Origin: Cerioporus squamosus | Lineage: Eukaryota > Basidiomycota > Agaricomycetes > Polyporales > Polyporaceae | Assembly: GCA_022592435.1 (NCBI GenBank) | Contig: JABYQS010000077.1 | Coordinates: 1-64,000, forward strand | Direction: 5' to 3' | Length of the DNA: 64,000 nucleotides | In this document: positions 45,639 to 56,356 of the stretch, piece after piece | Position numbering within the stretch: the stretch's first letter is position 1 | Layout: every line of letters begins with the position of its first letter | The notes under the pieces: model-generated | Seen by the model: the letters and a program-made list of their open reading frames with translations, nothing else | What the model was told of the DNA's origin: nothing | The model's database searches: none | Made by a program: the position numbers and the translations under genes

Positions 45639-46651
45639 TCTCTTTGTCCGCACGATCACGGCAACCCGCCCGGGAGCCGTGGTCCACTGAGCGTCTCATC
45701 ATGGAACGCGCTCTTGCTCTCGAGCATGCACTAGATCGCTCTACCCACTCCTCATATTCATCCGCCTTGAACTCATATCTTGCCTTCTGTCAACGCCAGT
45801 CTTTCCCAATTGATCCCACTCCCGAGACCCTCTCCCTCTACGTCACTTATCAGTCACATCACATAGAGCCTCGATCTGTCGACGCGTACTTATCCGGCAT
45901 CTGCAGCGAGCTCGAGCCGTTCTACCCAACCGTCAGAGCAAACCGTCGCTCTCCCCTCGTCGCGCGTACCCTCAAAGGGTGCAAACACTTGTACAGCAAG
46001 CCCGTCCGACGCAAACGCGCCCTGACGCGCGAGGACCTTAACCTTGTCACCTCCTCCCTTGCCCATGCAGACACCCTCGACGACCTCCTCTTCCTCGCCA
46101 TCCTCCTGACCGGTTTCCATGCGCTCCTGCGCCTCGGAGAGCTCGTCTGGCCCGACCAGCTCGAGCTTCGCTCCTATGCCAAGCTCACACGACGCACGTC
46201 TGTCAAACTCGGTGATAACTCATTCGAGTTCACACTGCAGTCCCACAAAACCGACCGACAGTTTGCAGGCGACACCGTCCTTGTCCACAGCACCGTCTCC
46301 GGAGCTGACCCCCTCCGCGCCTTCCGGGCGTACATCACTGCACGCGACTGCCGTCACCCTTGTCGTTCTGAGCTCTGGCTCAGGTTCGATGGTTCGGTTC
46401 CTACGCGCAGTTGGTTCTCAAGGCGCCTCCATCGCTACTTTCCGGCAGACGTCAGTGGTCACTCCATGCGCGCTGGTGGTGCGACCGCCCTTGCACTTGA
46501 CGGTGTCTCACATGACTCCATCCAGGCTCTTGGCCGCTGGTCGTCAGATGCTTGGCGGATCTACATCAGACAGCACCCAGCCCTAGTCCAGGCCACACTC
46601 TTCCATCAGCATCACCCTCCGATGTCTGCTCCCCAACCCTCCTCTTCTTAG
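45635..46651 (+). CDS. Tyrosine recombinase of the retrotransposon
   Basis: A frame of 338 residues begins with the ATG of an ATGA overlap with the RT stop. The N-terminal half is the helical core-binding domain (STHSSYSSALNSYLAFCQRQ..). The catalytic domain shows the family's residues: Arg166 in LLRLGELVW, the H-x-x-R pair H276/R279 in GHSMRAGGATALAL, and nucleophile Tyr310 in RWSSDAWRIYIRQ. In this group the recombinase integrates a circular cDNA, replacing the DDE integrase of LTR elements. All catalytic residues are present. Confidence 0.92.
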   Translation: MISLSARSRQPAREPWSTERLIMERALALEHALDRSTHSSYSSALNSYLAFCQRQSFPIDPTPETLSLYVTYQSHHIEPRSVDAYLSGICSELEPFYPTVRANRRSPLVARTLKGCKHLYSKPVRRKRALTREDLNLVTSSLAHADTLDDLLFLAILLTGFHALLRLGELVWPDQLELRSYAKLTRRTSVKLGDNSFEFTLQSHKTDRQFAGDTVLVHSTVSGADPLRAFRAYITARDCRHPCRSELWLRFDGSVPTRSWFSRRLHRYFPADVSGHSMRAGGATALALDGVSHDSIQALGRWSSDAWRIYIRQHPALVQATLFHQHHPPMSAPQPSSS

Positions 46652-46923
46652 TTTTTTTTCTCTCTAATGAGATCATCTGTACCATGCTGCCTCTTTCTCT
46701 GACCCCGGTTTCCGTCCTACCATCTCTCCCTATCACCTTTTCTTTCTTTCTCTGAGTCCATCTTGTCATGTTGACCTTTGCTTCCCACAGACTCTTTCAT
46801 CGGCCGTCGCAGCACCCTGCACGGCGCGCTATCTCAATCTCGTTCCCGCTCAGCCTTCACTCGTATCTGCGCACGCAGTCTCCTGCGTGACGTTTTTCTC
46901 CTTATTTCTATATTAGCCTATTA

Positions 46924-46953
46924 CCGCTCGGACTCACACCGTGGTCTTTTCAG
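46924..46953 (+). repeat. Repeat Z, internal copy (30 bases)
   Basis: CCGCTCGGACTCACACCGTG and the ten following bases are identical to 47470-47499. It follows the recombinase frame and is separated from Y2 by 165 unrelated bases. It is a candidate B1. Confidence 0.85.
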
Positions 46954-47118
46954 ATCGTCCCTCTCTGTACAATACTCATGTACTCTACTCGTTCGCTCCT
47001 CGAGCGACCTCGCTTGTATCCCACTCTCTTCAGGCGCTCCCTCGGCGTCCGCGCCGGAGCGTCTGGGCCCCGCTCCTCCTCTCCGCGTGCCTTCAAGACG
47101 AGAGCGACGGAAGATTTG

Positions 47119-47422
47119 TCGGGTTTAAACGAGGGTTTTCACAAGTCGAATCTCCGCGCGCATCGGCAAGCTCCCGTACGCGCCGCCGACCTCATTGGTC
47201 CAGACCGCAAGAGAGCTGCCGTCGACTCCTGTTGGTGGCTCGCGCACGCAGGCGGGGTCTCACCTGGCAGGCAGCGTGAGTGGAAAGGAGCTCCTCGCTC
47301 TCTTTCTCACTCCCTCACGCTGCTGGCTAGGTGAGCTTCATGCCTCCTGCGTGTCGCCCTCCCGTCTCTCTTGCTCACTCCTTCGCGCGGCTGTTTAGAG
47401 TCGCTCGAAGTCCTTTCGTCTA
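47119..47422 (+). repeat. Repeat Y, right copy (304 bases)
   Basis: A direct repeat of 42142-42445 with two substitutions. It would be A2 in the Ngaro scheme. Confidence 0.92.
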
Positions 47423-47469
47423 CCCACCATCCCTCCCTGTTGCACACAGTCCACGCGTACTACTGTAGT

Positions 47470-47499
47470 CCGCTCGGACTCACACCGTGGTCTTTTCAG
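47470..47499 (+). repeat. Repeat Z, terminal copy (30 bases)
   Basis: Identical to 46924-46953. It abuts the right X copy directly and is a candidate B2. Confidence 0.85.
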
Positions 47500-47630
47500 G
47501 AGGCACATCTCGTGTGTGACGGTATCCGTTTTCGCTGCTTCGCTATCTTTTCTCTTGCCGTGTTCAGGCTAAGCTCTTTCGCGTCAAAGTAGGCGAAAAG
47601 CAAAGAGAGGGGCAGATTCGCGTTTGATCA
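47500..47630 (+). repeat. Repeat X, right copy (131 bases)
   Basis: Identical over 131 bases to 42011-42141 and in the same orientation. It forms the right edge of the repeat-bounded unit. Sequence to its right (AGATCCATGAGC) does not match that right of X1. Confidence 0.92.
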
Positions 47631-50600
47631 AGATCCATGAGCACATGGCACGCACGCGAGCCGGCTACGCTGCATCATCGAGGGCACGATATCTTGATGA
47701 GTCGCTGGAGGCAGGCGACGGAGGCAGATCAGGAGGAGGCGCAGCGCTGGTGTCCAGCTCTGGACTTGCGTGCATGGTTGTTCCAGGTGGTTCCCCGAGC
47801 GTGATCCATCACGATGAGACGCCGGGTGGTTGTTTGATCAGGAGGCGGTGCACCTTGTTCCGAATAAGGAGAGCGTTGTATTCTCCTCCAACATGGTTCT
47901 ACAGGCGTCCAGGCAAGCCGCAGCCAAGTACTGTGCGGAGACAGTTGTCGGTATGCAACATCATGACAAAGTTTCTGCAACATAACGGCTGCGGGCGTAT
48001 GTCTCGGTACAGTATCCTGCGCTGCGTCGTCATCCCTCCCGTTGAAACTGCGCTCTCGCTATATGTTTCATGGACTCGAAGCGTGAATCCATCCATCTTC
48101 TCGATCCTTTAGCACTCCCACCCCATCCGAAGCGCGACCGTGCAGAGCATCATCAAGTTCTGTTTCGCCGGTGGCCTCCAAGAGTCGGTGGAGTTACCAA
48201 GCGCACAAGCGGGGGCGATCCTTCCCACAGCTGACAAGGGTACAGTAACTGTATTGACCATACGCTATCCCCGTTCTCGTGTTTCGACCCCCTCGCATCA
48301 GGCTGTTCTGCTCTCCTATAGCTGCGCACTTACGGCAAGTGGCAAATCATACGCCGTCGCATCGGCGCAGGGAGTGCGGAGAATGTCTTCATAATCGTGG
48401 CTTAGTGTGTGGTCGCTCGATCATAGACTCGTCGCCCCGCAACAGTCACCGTTCATTAGCGATATGCGACATAAAGTTCGAAGGTCGCATGCCCCAGTAG
48501 CCTGTGGAGACGCACACAATAAGGTGTGGACTGGGACGATACATCACTGATAACACGAGATAGAACGCGGATAAGCCTCGCTGCCCGCAACAACCCCGGG
48601 CGAGGTCCGCGCATCCGTACTTAGCTCTCGGAGCCTGAAGGCCTGCGGCACCTACGATTCAGACCACACGCACACTAGAGGGCCGTCGAAGACGAAGTCC
48701 TTCATCTCATTAAGACCACAACCGGCATGGTCGTGGCTTCTATCTATGTATATGTGAACACACCCACACACGGCTACGGAGCCGACGCCAGACACGCACG
48801 CGCCCCAGATGGGCAAGAAGCTCGCATACAGGTAACGCACGCCGCAGGCATCCCGTCCTGTCCTGGCCGTGTGCGAGCGCCCCCCAGCCGTAGTACACAC
48901 GCGCCTCAGCCTCCCAAGCCGCAAGAGAGCACGCAAGCCTGGGCCCCCGTCCAGCCCTCCCATCCGGATATCCATCTACGGCTGCTCGGCCTGATCAGCG
49001 ACGCCACAAGCAGGCATACGAAACCCTAATCATCCGAATAGGAATCCTGCAGCCCCGCAGCAGCCCCCCTCCCCGTGCCCCCCTCCTCCCTCCTCGCCCG
49101 AGCCCGTCGTACTCGTACCCACGGGCGAGCCCAATCCGTCGCCCACAACGCCAAATTGCGCACACGCACCTTGCACCAGGCCAGGCCCGGTGGCCCCGTG
49201 AGCAGAGCCTGGGCCCTCGGACGCGGTGAGATACGCCTGCGACGCACGGCTACTTCATCCGCACATCGAGCAGCGTGCCCCCCAGCCCATCCCGTGCCCA
49301 TGCTCGTGCTCGTGCTCTCCAGGGCCGATGACTGGTGGACTAACTCTGGTGAGTGCTTTACGTACCTCGCATCGTACTTGCCCCGACAAGCTCGAAAGCT
49401 CTGCACTCTCTCTCCGCCACCGACGTCCGCCTGGAGCTTGAGCTTGCTTGCGTGGTTCCTCCGACTCCGCACTGTCCTCGTCTCCGCGGGAGGTGGAGGC
49501 GGAGACGTCGGACTCGGAGCGACGCTCCTAGCCTGTCGCAGGAGCGCACAAGGACCGAGGGGCGTGGGCAGCGCCAGAGTGCCGGCACGGGATCCTGCGA
49601 GCGTACGAGAGGATTCGACAAGAGCGTCCCAGGGCGGCGGATCGTCCATTTTCGCCATCGTGCGTGTCCTGAGTCCTTCTAAGTTCCAAGTTCCAAGTTC
49701 CAGCTGCGCGGCGCGTCAGTAGACTACGGGCATGCATGCGCACGTATCCGTAAGTATTGGGCCTCGGGCACCCGGGCCACACCTCGGTCGTGATTGGATT
49801 CTGCCCGACCTGAAAACTGTCTTCTGGGTTCGCTGATTGACAACGACGGCTGGTGGCTCAGCGACTTCCGATGAGAGCTGCTGCGGACTCACTGAGTCAC
49901 CCATCGCCTGATCCTCCTCCCCTCTCGCCGCTGCCGTCTCCTGCTTCGCGTCCGCCGAGTGCAAGCGGCGGCAGCGTGAGGCCGATGGTCCGTGCGCACC
50001 TCGTATTCCACACTCCATGCCGGTACCTGTTGCCTTGAACTTCAATCAACATCCCGACGACGTTGCATGGAACGAGATGATCGCACGAGGGCAACCAACC
50101 AATTTGAATGATTATGCTACAGGGATCCGGGAACGTGAGCGAACGCGTGCCGGTGGGCGACTGTGGACGACTGACTGACCGCTGGACGCGTACGGCATAG
50201 TGCGAACTTCTAGCCAGGCGTGCTCCATTTGCAAACCATCCCATCCACCCATCCACCCATCCACCCGTCCGACCCCGTACCTTGTTCCCATTCATCCTGC
50301 ATCGGGCCAGAGCGACATCGTGCGACGACATGCTCACTTCCCGCTTTTGGTTGGCGCGGCCCTGCCGCGGCGTTTGTGCGCTCTCGTTCCGCCGCCATGC
50401 TGCTGCCCGGATTGATGCCTCCTGGCTGGCTGGAGGAGCCACTGGTCCAACGGTGGCGCACGAACGTTGGCGATTCCGCGCCGCACCCCTGCAGGGTGCA
50501 TATGGGGAACCAGAAACGCGCACCGTGCGCATTTAGGCAGGGACACAGTCAGCCATGGTGGCTGCCCTGTCACTCTTGCCTCCTTCCCGCCTTCGGACTT

Positions 50601-51895
50601 CGTCAGACTGAGCAGCATGGCGTGCCTCCTGGCGCGGCATCGCATGGAAGCAGCCCGCCAGCGAGCCAGGCTGGCATGGGAGGATGACGCAGCACGTCTC
50701 GGCCTGCATCGAGGCGTCGAAGGCAGGCCGGCCGGCCCTGCTGCATGCCACTGGTACTGCCAGCGTCGCCGCCGCCGCATCGGCTGGGAGATGGAATTCG
50801 AAGCTCGGGACGGCCGCGTCGGGGCAACACCTGCGTGCGTCTTCGTCCTTGAGAGATACCGATATCCGATTAGATCAGAGAAGCGCAACGGTGAGATAGA
50901 AGGACGAAGGGAGGGGGCCTCACAACTTTGTTGAATTTGCTTGCGCATCCCATTACGCGGCCGGTGCTGCGTCATCCCCAATCTCTGCTTGCCGGCCCTC
51001 CCGACGCGCTTGCCCTGAGCCTTCTCCTCCTTTCTCCGTCCCGGCCGCGGGGGCTGCTTGTGTAAGATCGACGCCGCGTGTCTCCGGTGCAGTAGTAGCG
51101 GGAGCGGGGGGCGAGCGGAGGGCTCGGGACGGGGACGTCTCTGGGCACTGGGGAAAGGACACAGCATTATGGACGCCTGGGGCATCGAAGGTACAGAAGC
51201 CACCGGGGGTACTGCTACGAGGAAGCGAAGGGGAGATAGAGCCGGGGGCGGGCGTGGGAGCCGAAGCGGGGGTCGGTGGGTGATGCGGGTCCTGGGGGCC
51301 AATCGCAGCCCGGCAGGCTGTCATGTGCGCTGCGTGATGGGCATGCCGGCACTGTGCGCGACGAGTACGGAGGGTCCTGTAATACGTAGTGTGCAAGGTG
51401 CGTGAGGAAGGCGGGTGGCAAACGTATGATAGCCCGGAGTAGAGAATACATACACACAGACCGGAGTGCAACCGAGACAACACGAGACTGTAATAAGAAG
51501 CAGCAGCACGGGGAGACGTAGACCTAGCCTTAGCGAGACGGATTGGACGCGGATGGGAACCTTCGGAGGGAGTAGCGGTAGCGGTATCGGTATGTGCAGG
51601 CGGGGGGAGGGGCATTATGATGTACACGTGTCGCTGGGGAACTGCAATGTTTTCTGGTGAGCATAGACGAGGAAAGCGGGGAAGCATGAGAAAGCAAGCG
51701 CGAACGGTACCGGCTAATGAAGGAGGATGGGGATATACTGGGAGGACTGGGTAGGACGATTTGCGATGGTAGACTGTCGAACGAGGGCGAGCGACGGCGA
51801 CGACAATGAGGATGGAAGAGCGGCAGAGGTGCGACCGGGACATCGAGCCCTTCGGCAACTTGGATTGAGACTGCACGGGCCCCGAGCCCGAGCCT
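47631..51895. other. Long intergenic region right of the retrotransposon
   Basis: No gene is supported. Long minus-strand frames at 50334-51302 and 50953-51876 overlap the 3' flank of the downstream transcription factor and are Pro/Arg/Ser/His-rich without domains. An 8-base tandem repeat is at 50238-50270. Confidence 0.5.
50238..50270. repeat. Short tandem repeat, unit CCATCCAC
   Basis: About four copies of an 8-base pyrimidine-rich unit in tandem. It is an ordinary minisatellite-like tract. Confidence 0.7.
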
Positions 51896-54459
51896 CTAAA
51901 CGAGCAGGAGCAGGTCGTGATGGCTCTCGCGCATAACCTCGCGCCAGTCGACCGGCGTGCAGTGGCCGCGCTCCCTCTCGCGGTCGCGGCGGTCCCACAC
52001 CTGCTGCATGAGCCGCATGACCTCGGAGATGTTCCCCACGCTCTCCTGCTGCTGGCGCTCGAGCATGTGCAGGAGGAAGTTGCGCTGGCGCTGGTCGTCC
52101 GTGAGGCAGCCCGAGATGCAGATCCCGAACACGACGCTGCGCACGACGCTCCGGTGCAGCGCCGTCGGCGCGTCGGGCACCTCGCGCAGCGCGTCGATCG
52201 TCTCCTTGACCGCGTTCATGATCTCCGGGCACGCGGGGTAGTCGCCCGAGAGCACCGTGTGCAGGTACACCTTCGCCGACGCCCGGAAGATGTTGTTCGT
52301 CAGCCGCCGCCGCTGCGCGACCTCCGCCTCCGCGCCCTGGCCCCCGTTCACGACCATGTGGCTCTGCAGCGCCGCGGGCCCGTACATGCCCGGCTGCAGC
52401 GGCACCGCGCCGTTCAGCGGGCTCATGGGCACCAGCAGCTGCTCCTCGATCATCTGCCCGCGGTGCACGAGCTCCGGGATGGACAGGCACCCGCGCCGGA
52501 GGTGGCTCGCCTTCCAGTGCGCGAGGTTCGAGATCTCCGCGATCGCGAGCACGATGTTGTTCTCGCAGCCCATGACGGGCAGCATCGAGATCTCGGGGCC
52601 CTCCCCGATGTATGCGCCCGTGAAGAGCAGCCGGTACGTCTCCAGGAAGCGGGGCACCTGCTGCGTCGTCACGCTCGCCAGCACGTCGAACCACATCGTC
52701 GTCTTGATGATGAACCGCGTGCTCTCCGAGCACCGACGCAGCGCCTCCTCGGGCCCGTAGAAGCTCGGGTCGTTCAGCATCGACTGCACGTACTGGCTCG
52801 CGATGTTGAGCCACACCTCCCACGAGCCGCGGCCGCCGGAGAAGAGGAAGGACGAGACGATGTGCAGGCCTGCCATGGCGTCGCCCTCGTTGTACGCCCG
52901 CCGGTTCCCGACCAGGAGCGTGTTCTGGATCTTGCTGAAGATGTGGTTGACCGCGTTCGAGTCCGCCGCCTGGTAGGGATGCCTCATGCAGTGCAAGTGC
53001 AGGGCGGAAAGGAGACATGCTGCATCCCGGGCCGCCGTGCTGTTCTGGATGAGGTTGAACATGAAGTCCTTGATGGACGAGTCTGCGAGCAGATACTGTA
53101 TCGGGAGCACGTTCACGAGGTAGTGCTGAATGAGGTTGGTCTGCTCTGTCGGCATGACAAGCCCATAGCCATTCACGGCGGCGGTCATGCGAGGACCCTC
53201 GGGGCTGGCCAACGCCTCAGCTTCATCATCAGAGAAGTTCTGTGGATCGATGTTGTACGATGGCGCGAGGGAGGAGTGGGGGTGATTGTAGTAGGCCGGT
53301 GCGGATGTGGATGTGGATGGGAGGTACGCCGGTGTTGATATTGAAGTCAGTGCTGTTGAGATGGATGTCGAGGGGCCGTAATATGACGATGATGCACCAG
53401 TAATATGTGAGGGCCCTGCCAACAAGAGGAGGGCATTAATCATGATACATTCATAATACACTAATAACGGTACGGCGCCTTACAGGAGGAGGAAGCAGAA
53501 ACTATAGAGGTAGGGGACTGTATCATAGTAGAGGCAGGCTGGGGCTGGGGCGGGGCTGGAGCAGAGGGGTGATACAACATGTCGTTAACGTTCGGGAGCA
53601 TCGGGCCCCGATTCATGGCGGGGTCATGCGGACCCAGCTCCGGGAGGGGAGGCTGCCAGTCTGCGAAAGTTCACTACCACGCAACCGGAATAAAGGTAGG
53701 AGTGTACATACTCTGCCCGTAGTGCTGCTGCTCCGGAGGAGGCATTGTCTGGTAGTGGGTGGGAGGCGCACGCTCGAAGGACGTGTTCATGCCATTGTGA
53801 GGGGGCCGCTGGCCCTCGCTGGAGGTGGCGGAGAGAGTGGGGGTGGGAGGGCTCGAGGGCGAGTTGTGGAGACCGTCCACCAGGACAAGGACAGGGGGAT
53901 GCTCTTCAGTGGTGCGCGGGCCCGAACCCGAGTGACCCTTGATCATGCCTTGCGAAGCGAGGAAGGTCTTGATCTTCTCGCGCAGCTCTGTGACGCTGTT
54001 GTTCTCCTGAGATGCATCGAGTGGCGTGCATGAGCACGCTATCGCCGGGCGAGACGCTGCAGAAGACACTCACCCTCATCCAGTCGGGACGCTTGGCGCC
54101 AAATCCAAGACACTGGAGGCGGAGGCGCACGCAGGTCTGGCAGGCACCCTCCTCATTCGGCTGCTCGTCGCATTTCTGCGGGTGCGGGACGAGCGGGGTG
54201 GCGAGGAGCACGGCGGGGGCGACGGGGACGGGTTGAGAGACGACGAGAAAGACGCGGAAAGAGGGATCGGGGTTAGACTTTGTCTGGGAGGATGATGAGC
54301 GCCTCGACGACGAACCTTCCGTCGAATCCTGCAGGTGTAGCAGCCCGACTTAGCACGAACGGCGCCTTTTGGCTTGGGCGCTCCGGGCTTCTTTTGGGAG
54401 CGCGCCTGCTGGGAGACAGAGGAGACGGTCTTGCGAGGGCTGGAAGGAGTGTCGGGCAT
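51896..54459 (-). CDS. Zn2Cys6 transcription factor, Fungal_trans_2 type, copy B
   Basis: A minus-strand gene starts at ATG 54459 (MPDTPSSPRKTVSS..) and stops at TAG 51896-51898. Exon 1 (54459-54316) and exon 2 (54175-54074) together encode the zinc cluster C40-x2-C43-x6-C50-x9-C60-x2-C63-x6-C70 within GCYTCRIRRK / KCDEQPNEEGACQTC... A Ser/Pro/Thr-rich linker and a tyrosine/serine-rich stretch (SSYYGPSTSIST..) precede a long uninterrupted exon. That exon has LQHYLVNVLPIQYLLADSS-like and ..AARDAACLLSALHLHCMRHP.. helices typical of Fungal_trans_2. The end, HHDLLLLV, resembles the LLLV end of copy A. The intron between RRK and KCDE lies at the same codon in both copies. It is a nuclear regulator with unknown targets. 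Confidence 0.9.
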
Positions 54460-56356
54460 TGGAAGTAGACTGTCGGGGCGTAAGGTACAAATATACGGGC
54501 TGGGGAGGAGGGACAGTCGCCGACAGACGGGGTGTGGTGGGCGGTTGTTGGGAGAACCGAGGGCCTACGCACTTATGTACCCAGGGCGCTGGCTGCTCCC
54601 GTGGGACTTTCCGCTTGTTGACTCCTTTATTTTCCTTTATTTACCCCCTTATCGCCCGGACCCCGCACACCCCGAACCTTGTCTCGCCCGCGCCTCCTGC
54701 CCCCGTCGCCATACACCGCCCTCCCGGCATCACGTAACCGCCCGCGCACACTTATACATACGCCCACGCAGCGAGTCAGCGACGCTGACGCGGGCGACGC
54801 GCACCATGCCACCGCTCGCCGAGCCCTCCTGTGCCGCCGTCTGTGTCCTGCGCGGGCTGCGCGAGCCGTGGGCCCTGCACACGGAGAGGCAGCCGCTGGA
54901 GAATGGAAGGGAGCGCCCTCGAACTCTGTGTGCGAGAGGGGCAGGCGGGGCCCCGCCACTCGGTCGAGGGCGTCCTCGTGTCTGCCCGCTCCTCTGGTCA
55001 CAAGGCTTCCCGATAAAACCCACAGCCGCTGAGATCGGATCCGTGCCATTTTCTTTCTCAGGCACCCGATTTGCCGCCCGAGGCCGCGTTCTAGACTGAC
55101 GTGGGCGGAGACGCCGTGGGCAGCGTCTGCGTCCTCTGCTCGCCCTCCGCCGTGCTGCCCCACCGGCCTTATGCCGGACGACACAAAGCTCCTCGTCCCC
55201 CGGGCCCAGTGGCGCCCGCCCTATGTCCTTCCTTCCTTCGCAGACGCCAGCCAGACAAAAGCCGCCGCAGACAGCCCATCCTGCCAGTGCCACGGGCAGA
55301 CAAGACCCTGACCTCCCACCGCCAGCGAGCCCAAGCCGCAATGGACAAATTGCATACGGCACAGAACTTCCACGCACGCCCGTTGCATATATCGTGCACG
55401 CTTCGCAAACGGGCTATCGCCTTCTTGGTAACACTAAACTCTCTCCATCGCCGCAGCGAAACGAACCGTCCTTGCCCACACGGCGCTTACCTAATTCTAC
55501 GACCGCCCTCGGATCCATCGCTCGCACAGTGACACGATCACCCACGTCCAATTCCCGAGTCCTTCCTGACAGATGCACCCACCCCCCGATTCCCCGCGCT
55601 CCTCCATAACGCCGCCCGCGCAGCCTCTCCCGGTCCGAGCAACACAGTGCATACAGTAGTAGTAGTACCACTCGTAACCATAGCGCGCCCGGTGATTAGT
55701 AGCCCTACCGTACACTTTGCAATCCGTGCTGTCCTCTTACCACGAAACCGACACGACCAGCAACGCAGCACCCCTAATCGCAGCGTGAACCGGTGTCGGT
55801 GTCGGTGTCGGATGCATGTGTATAGCCAATATGTAGCCAATAGCCAATCCAACCCAAGTATCGTACATCTCTTGTTTCATCGTCGCCCCATCCACGATAT
55901 CCTCCCACCCGCATCCGCGCCAGCAATCAAACCACCCACTGCAGGCGCGGCCACCGCAGCCCCAGATACCGACGCTCGACGTTCGACGTTCGACGTTCGA
56001 CGGGCCTGCAGTGTGTATGTACAGCACCAGCACCAGCACGCGCCCGCGCGAACTCAGATCCCCGCCGGCGCCCCCGATCCAGCCTTTTCGCAGTCCCAAC
56101 AGCGTGCACGACGTCGAAGCACCGCGCGATGCATCTCCCCACACCTGCCCCCTGCACCACCCACACCGATTCCGATAGCGATGGCGTCGTCCTCGTCCAC
56201 GTCTGATGAATGCGCCGCGAACCCATGTCCACCCACCCACATCCAGATATCCAGGGCCCGAACAGAACAGAACACAAGAACACATACACAACTCGCTGTG
56301 AACAGCGTCGGCCCGCCAGAACGACGCAGAGCCGCGGGCGCGTCCTCGTCGTCCCA
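54460..56356. other. Intergenic, no supported gene
   Basis: Upstream region of transcription factor copy B and 3' flank of the PH-domain gene. Frames on both strands are Arg/Pro-rich and without domains. A 7-base tandem repeat is at 55977-56001. Confidence 0.5.
55977..56001. repeat. Short tandem repeat, unit CGACGTT
   Basis: Three full copies plus four bases of CGACGTT in direct tandem. Confidence 0.7.

Larger units (their letters stand above)
42011..47630 (+). mobile_element. Complete tyrosine-recombinase retrotransposon, Ngaro-like
   Basis: The element carries gag, reverse transcriptase-RNase H and a tyrosine recombinase in order on the plus strand. These are framed by direct repeats in the order X1 (42011), Y1 (42142), genes, Z1 (46924), Y2 (47119), Z2 (47470), X2 (47500). 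X copies are identical over 131 bases, Y copies differ at two of 304, and Z copies are identical over 30. All reading frames are open. The tyrosine recombinase excludes LTR retrotransposons, direct rather than inverted repeats argue against DIRS proper, and no methyltransferase domain follows RNase H, so the Ngaro group is the best fit. The near-identity of the repeats implies very recent insertion. Confidence 0.92.

Noticed and set aside
42011..47630. Classification as an LTR (Gypsy or Copia) retrotransposon because of the direct repeats
   Set aside because: There is no protease or DDE integrase, and a complete tyrosine recombinase follows RNase H. The repeats are split and nested rather than a simple terminal pair.
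50953..51876. 307-codon minus-strand frame downstream of transcription factor copy B
   Set aside because: Low-complexity Pro/Ser/His/Arg composition in the 3' flank of a well-supported gene, with no recognisable domain.
51917..53338. 473-codon plus-strand frame opposite transcription factor copy B
   Set aside because: Antisense shadow of a long GC-biased exon: Arg/His/Val/Asp-rich with no domain. The minus strand carries the clear Fungal_trans_2 protein.
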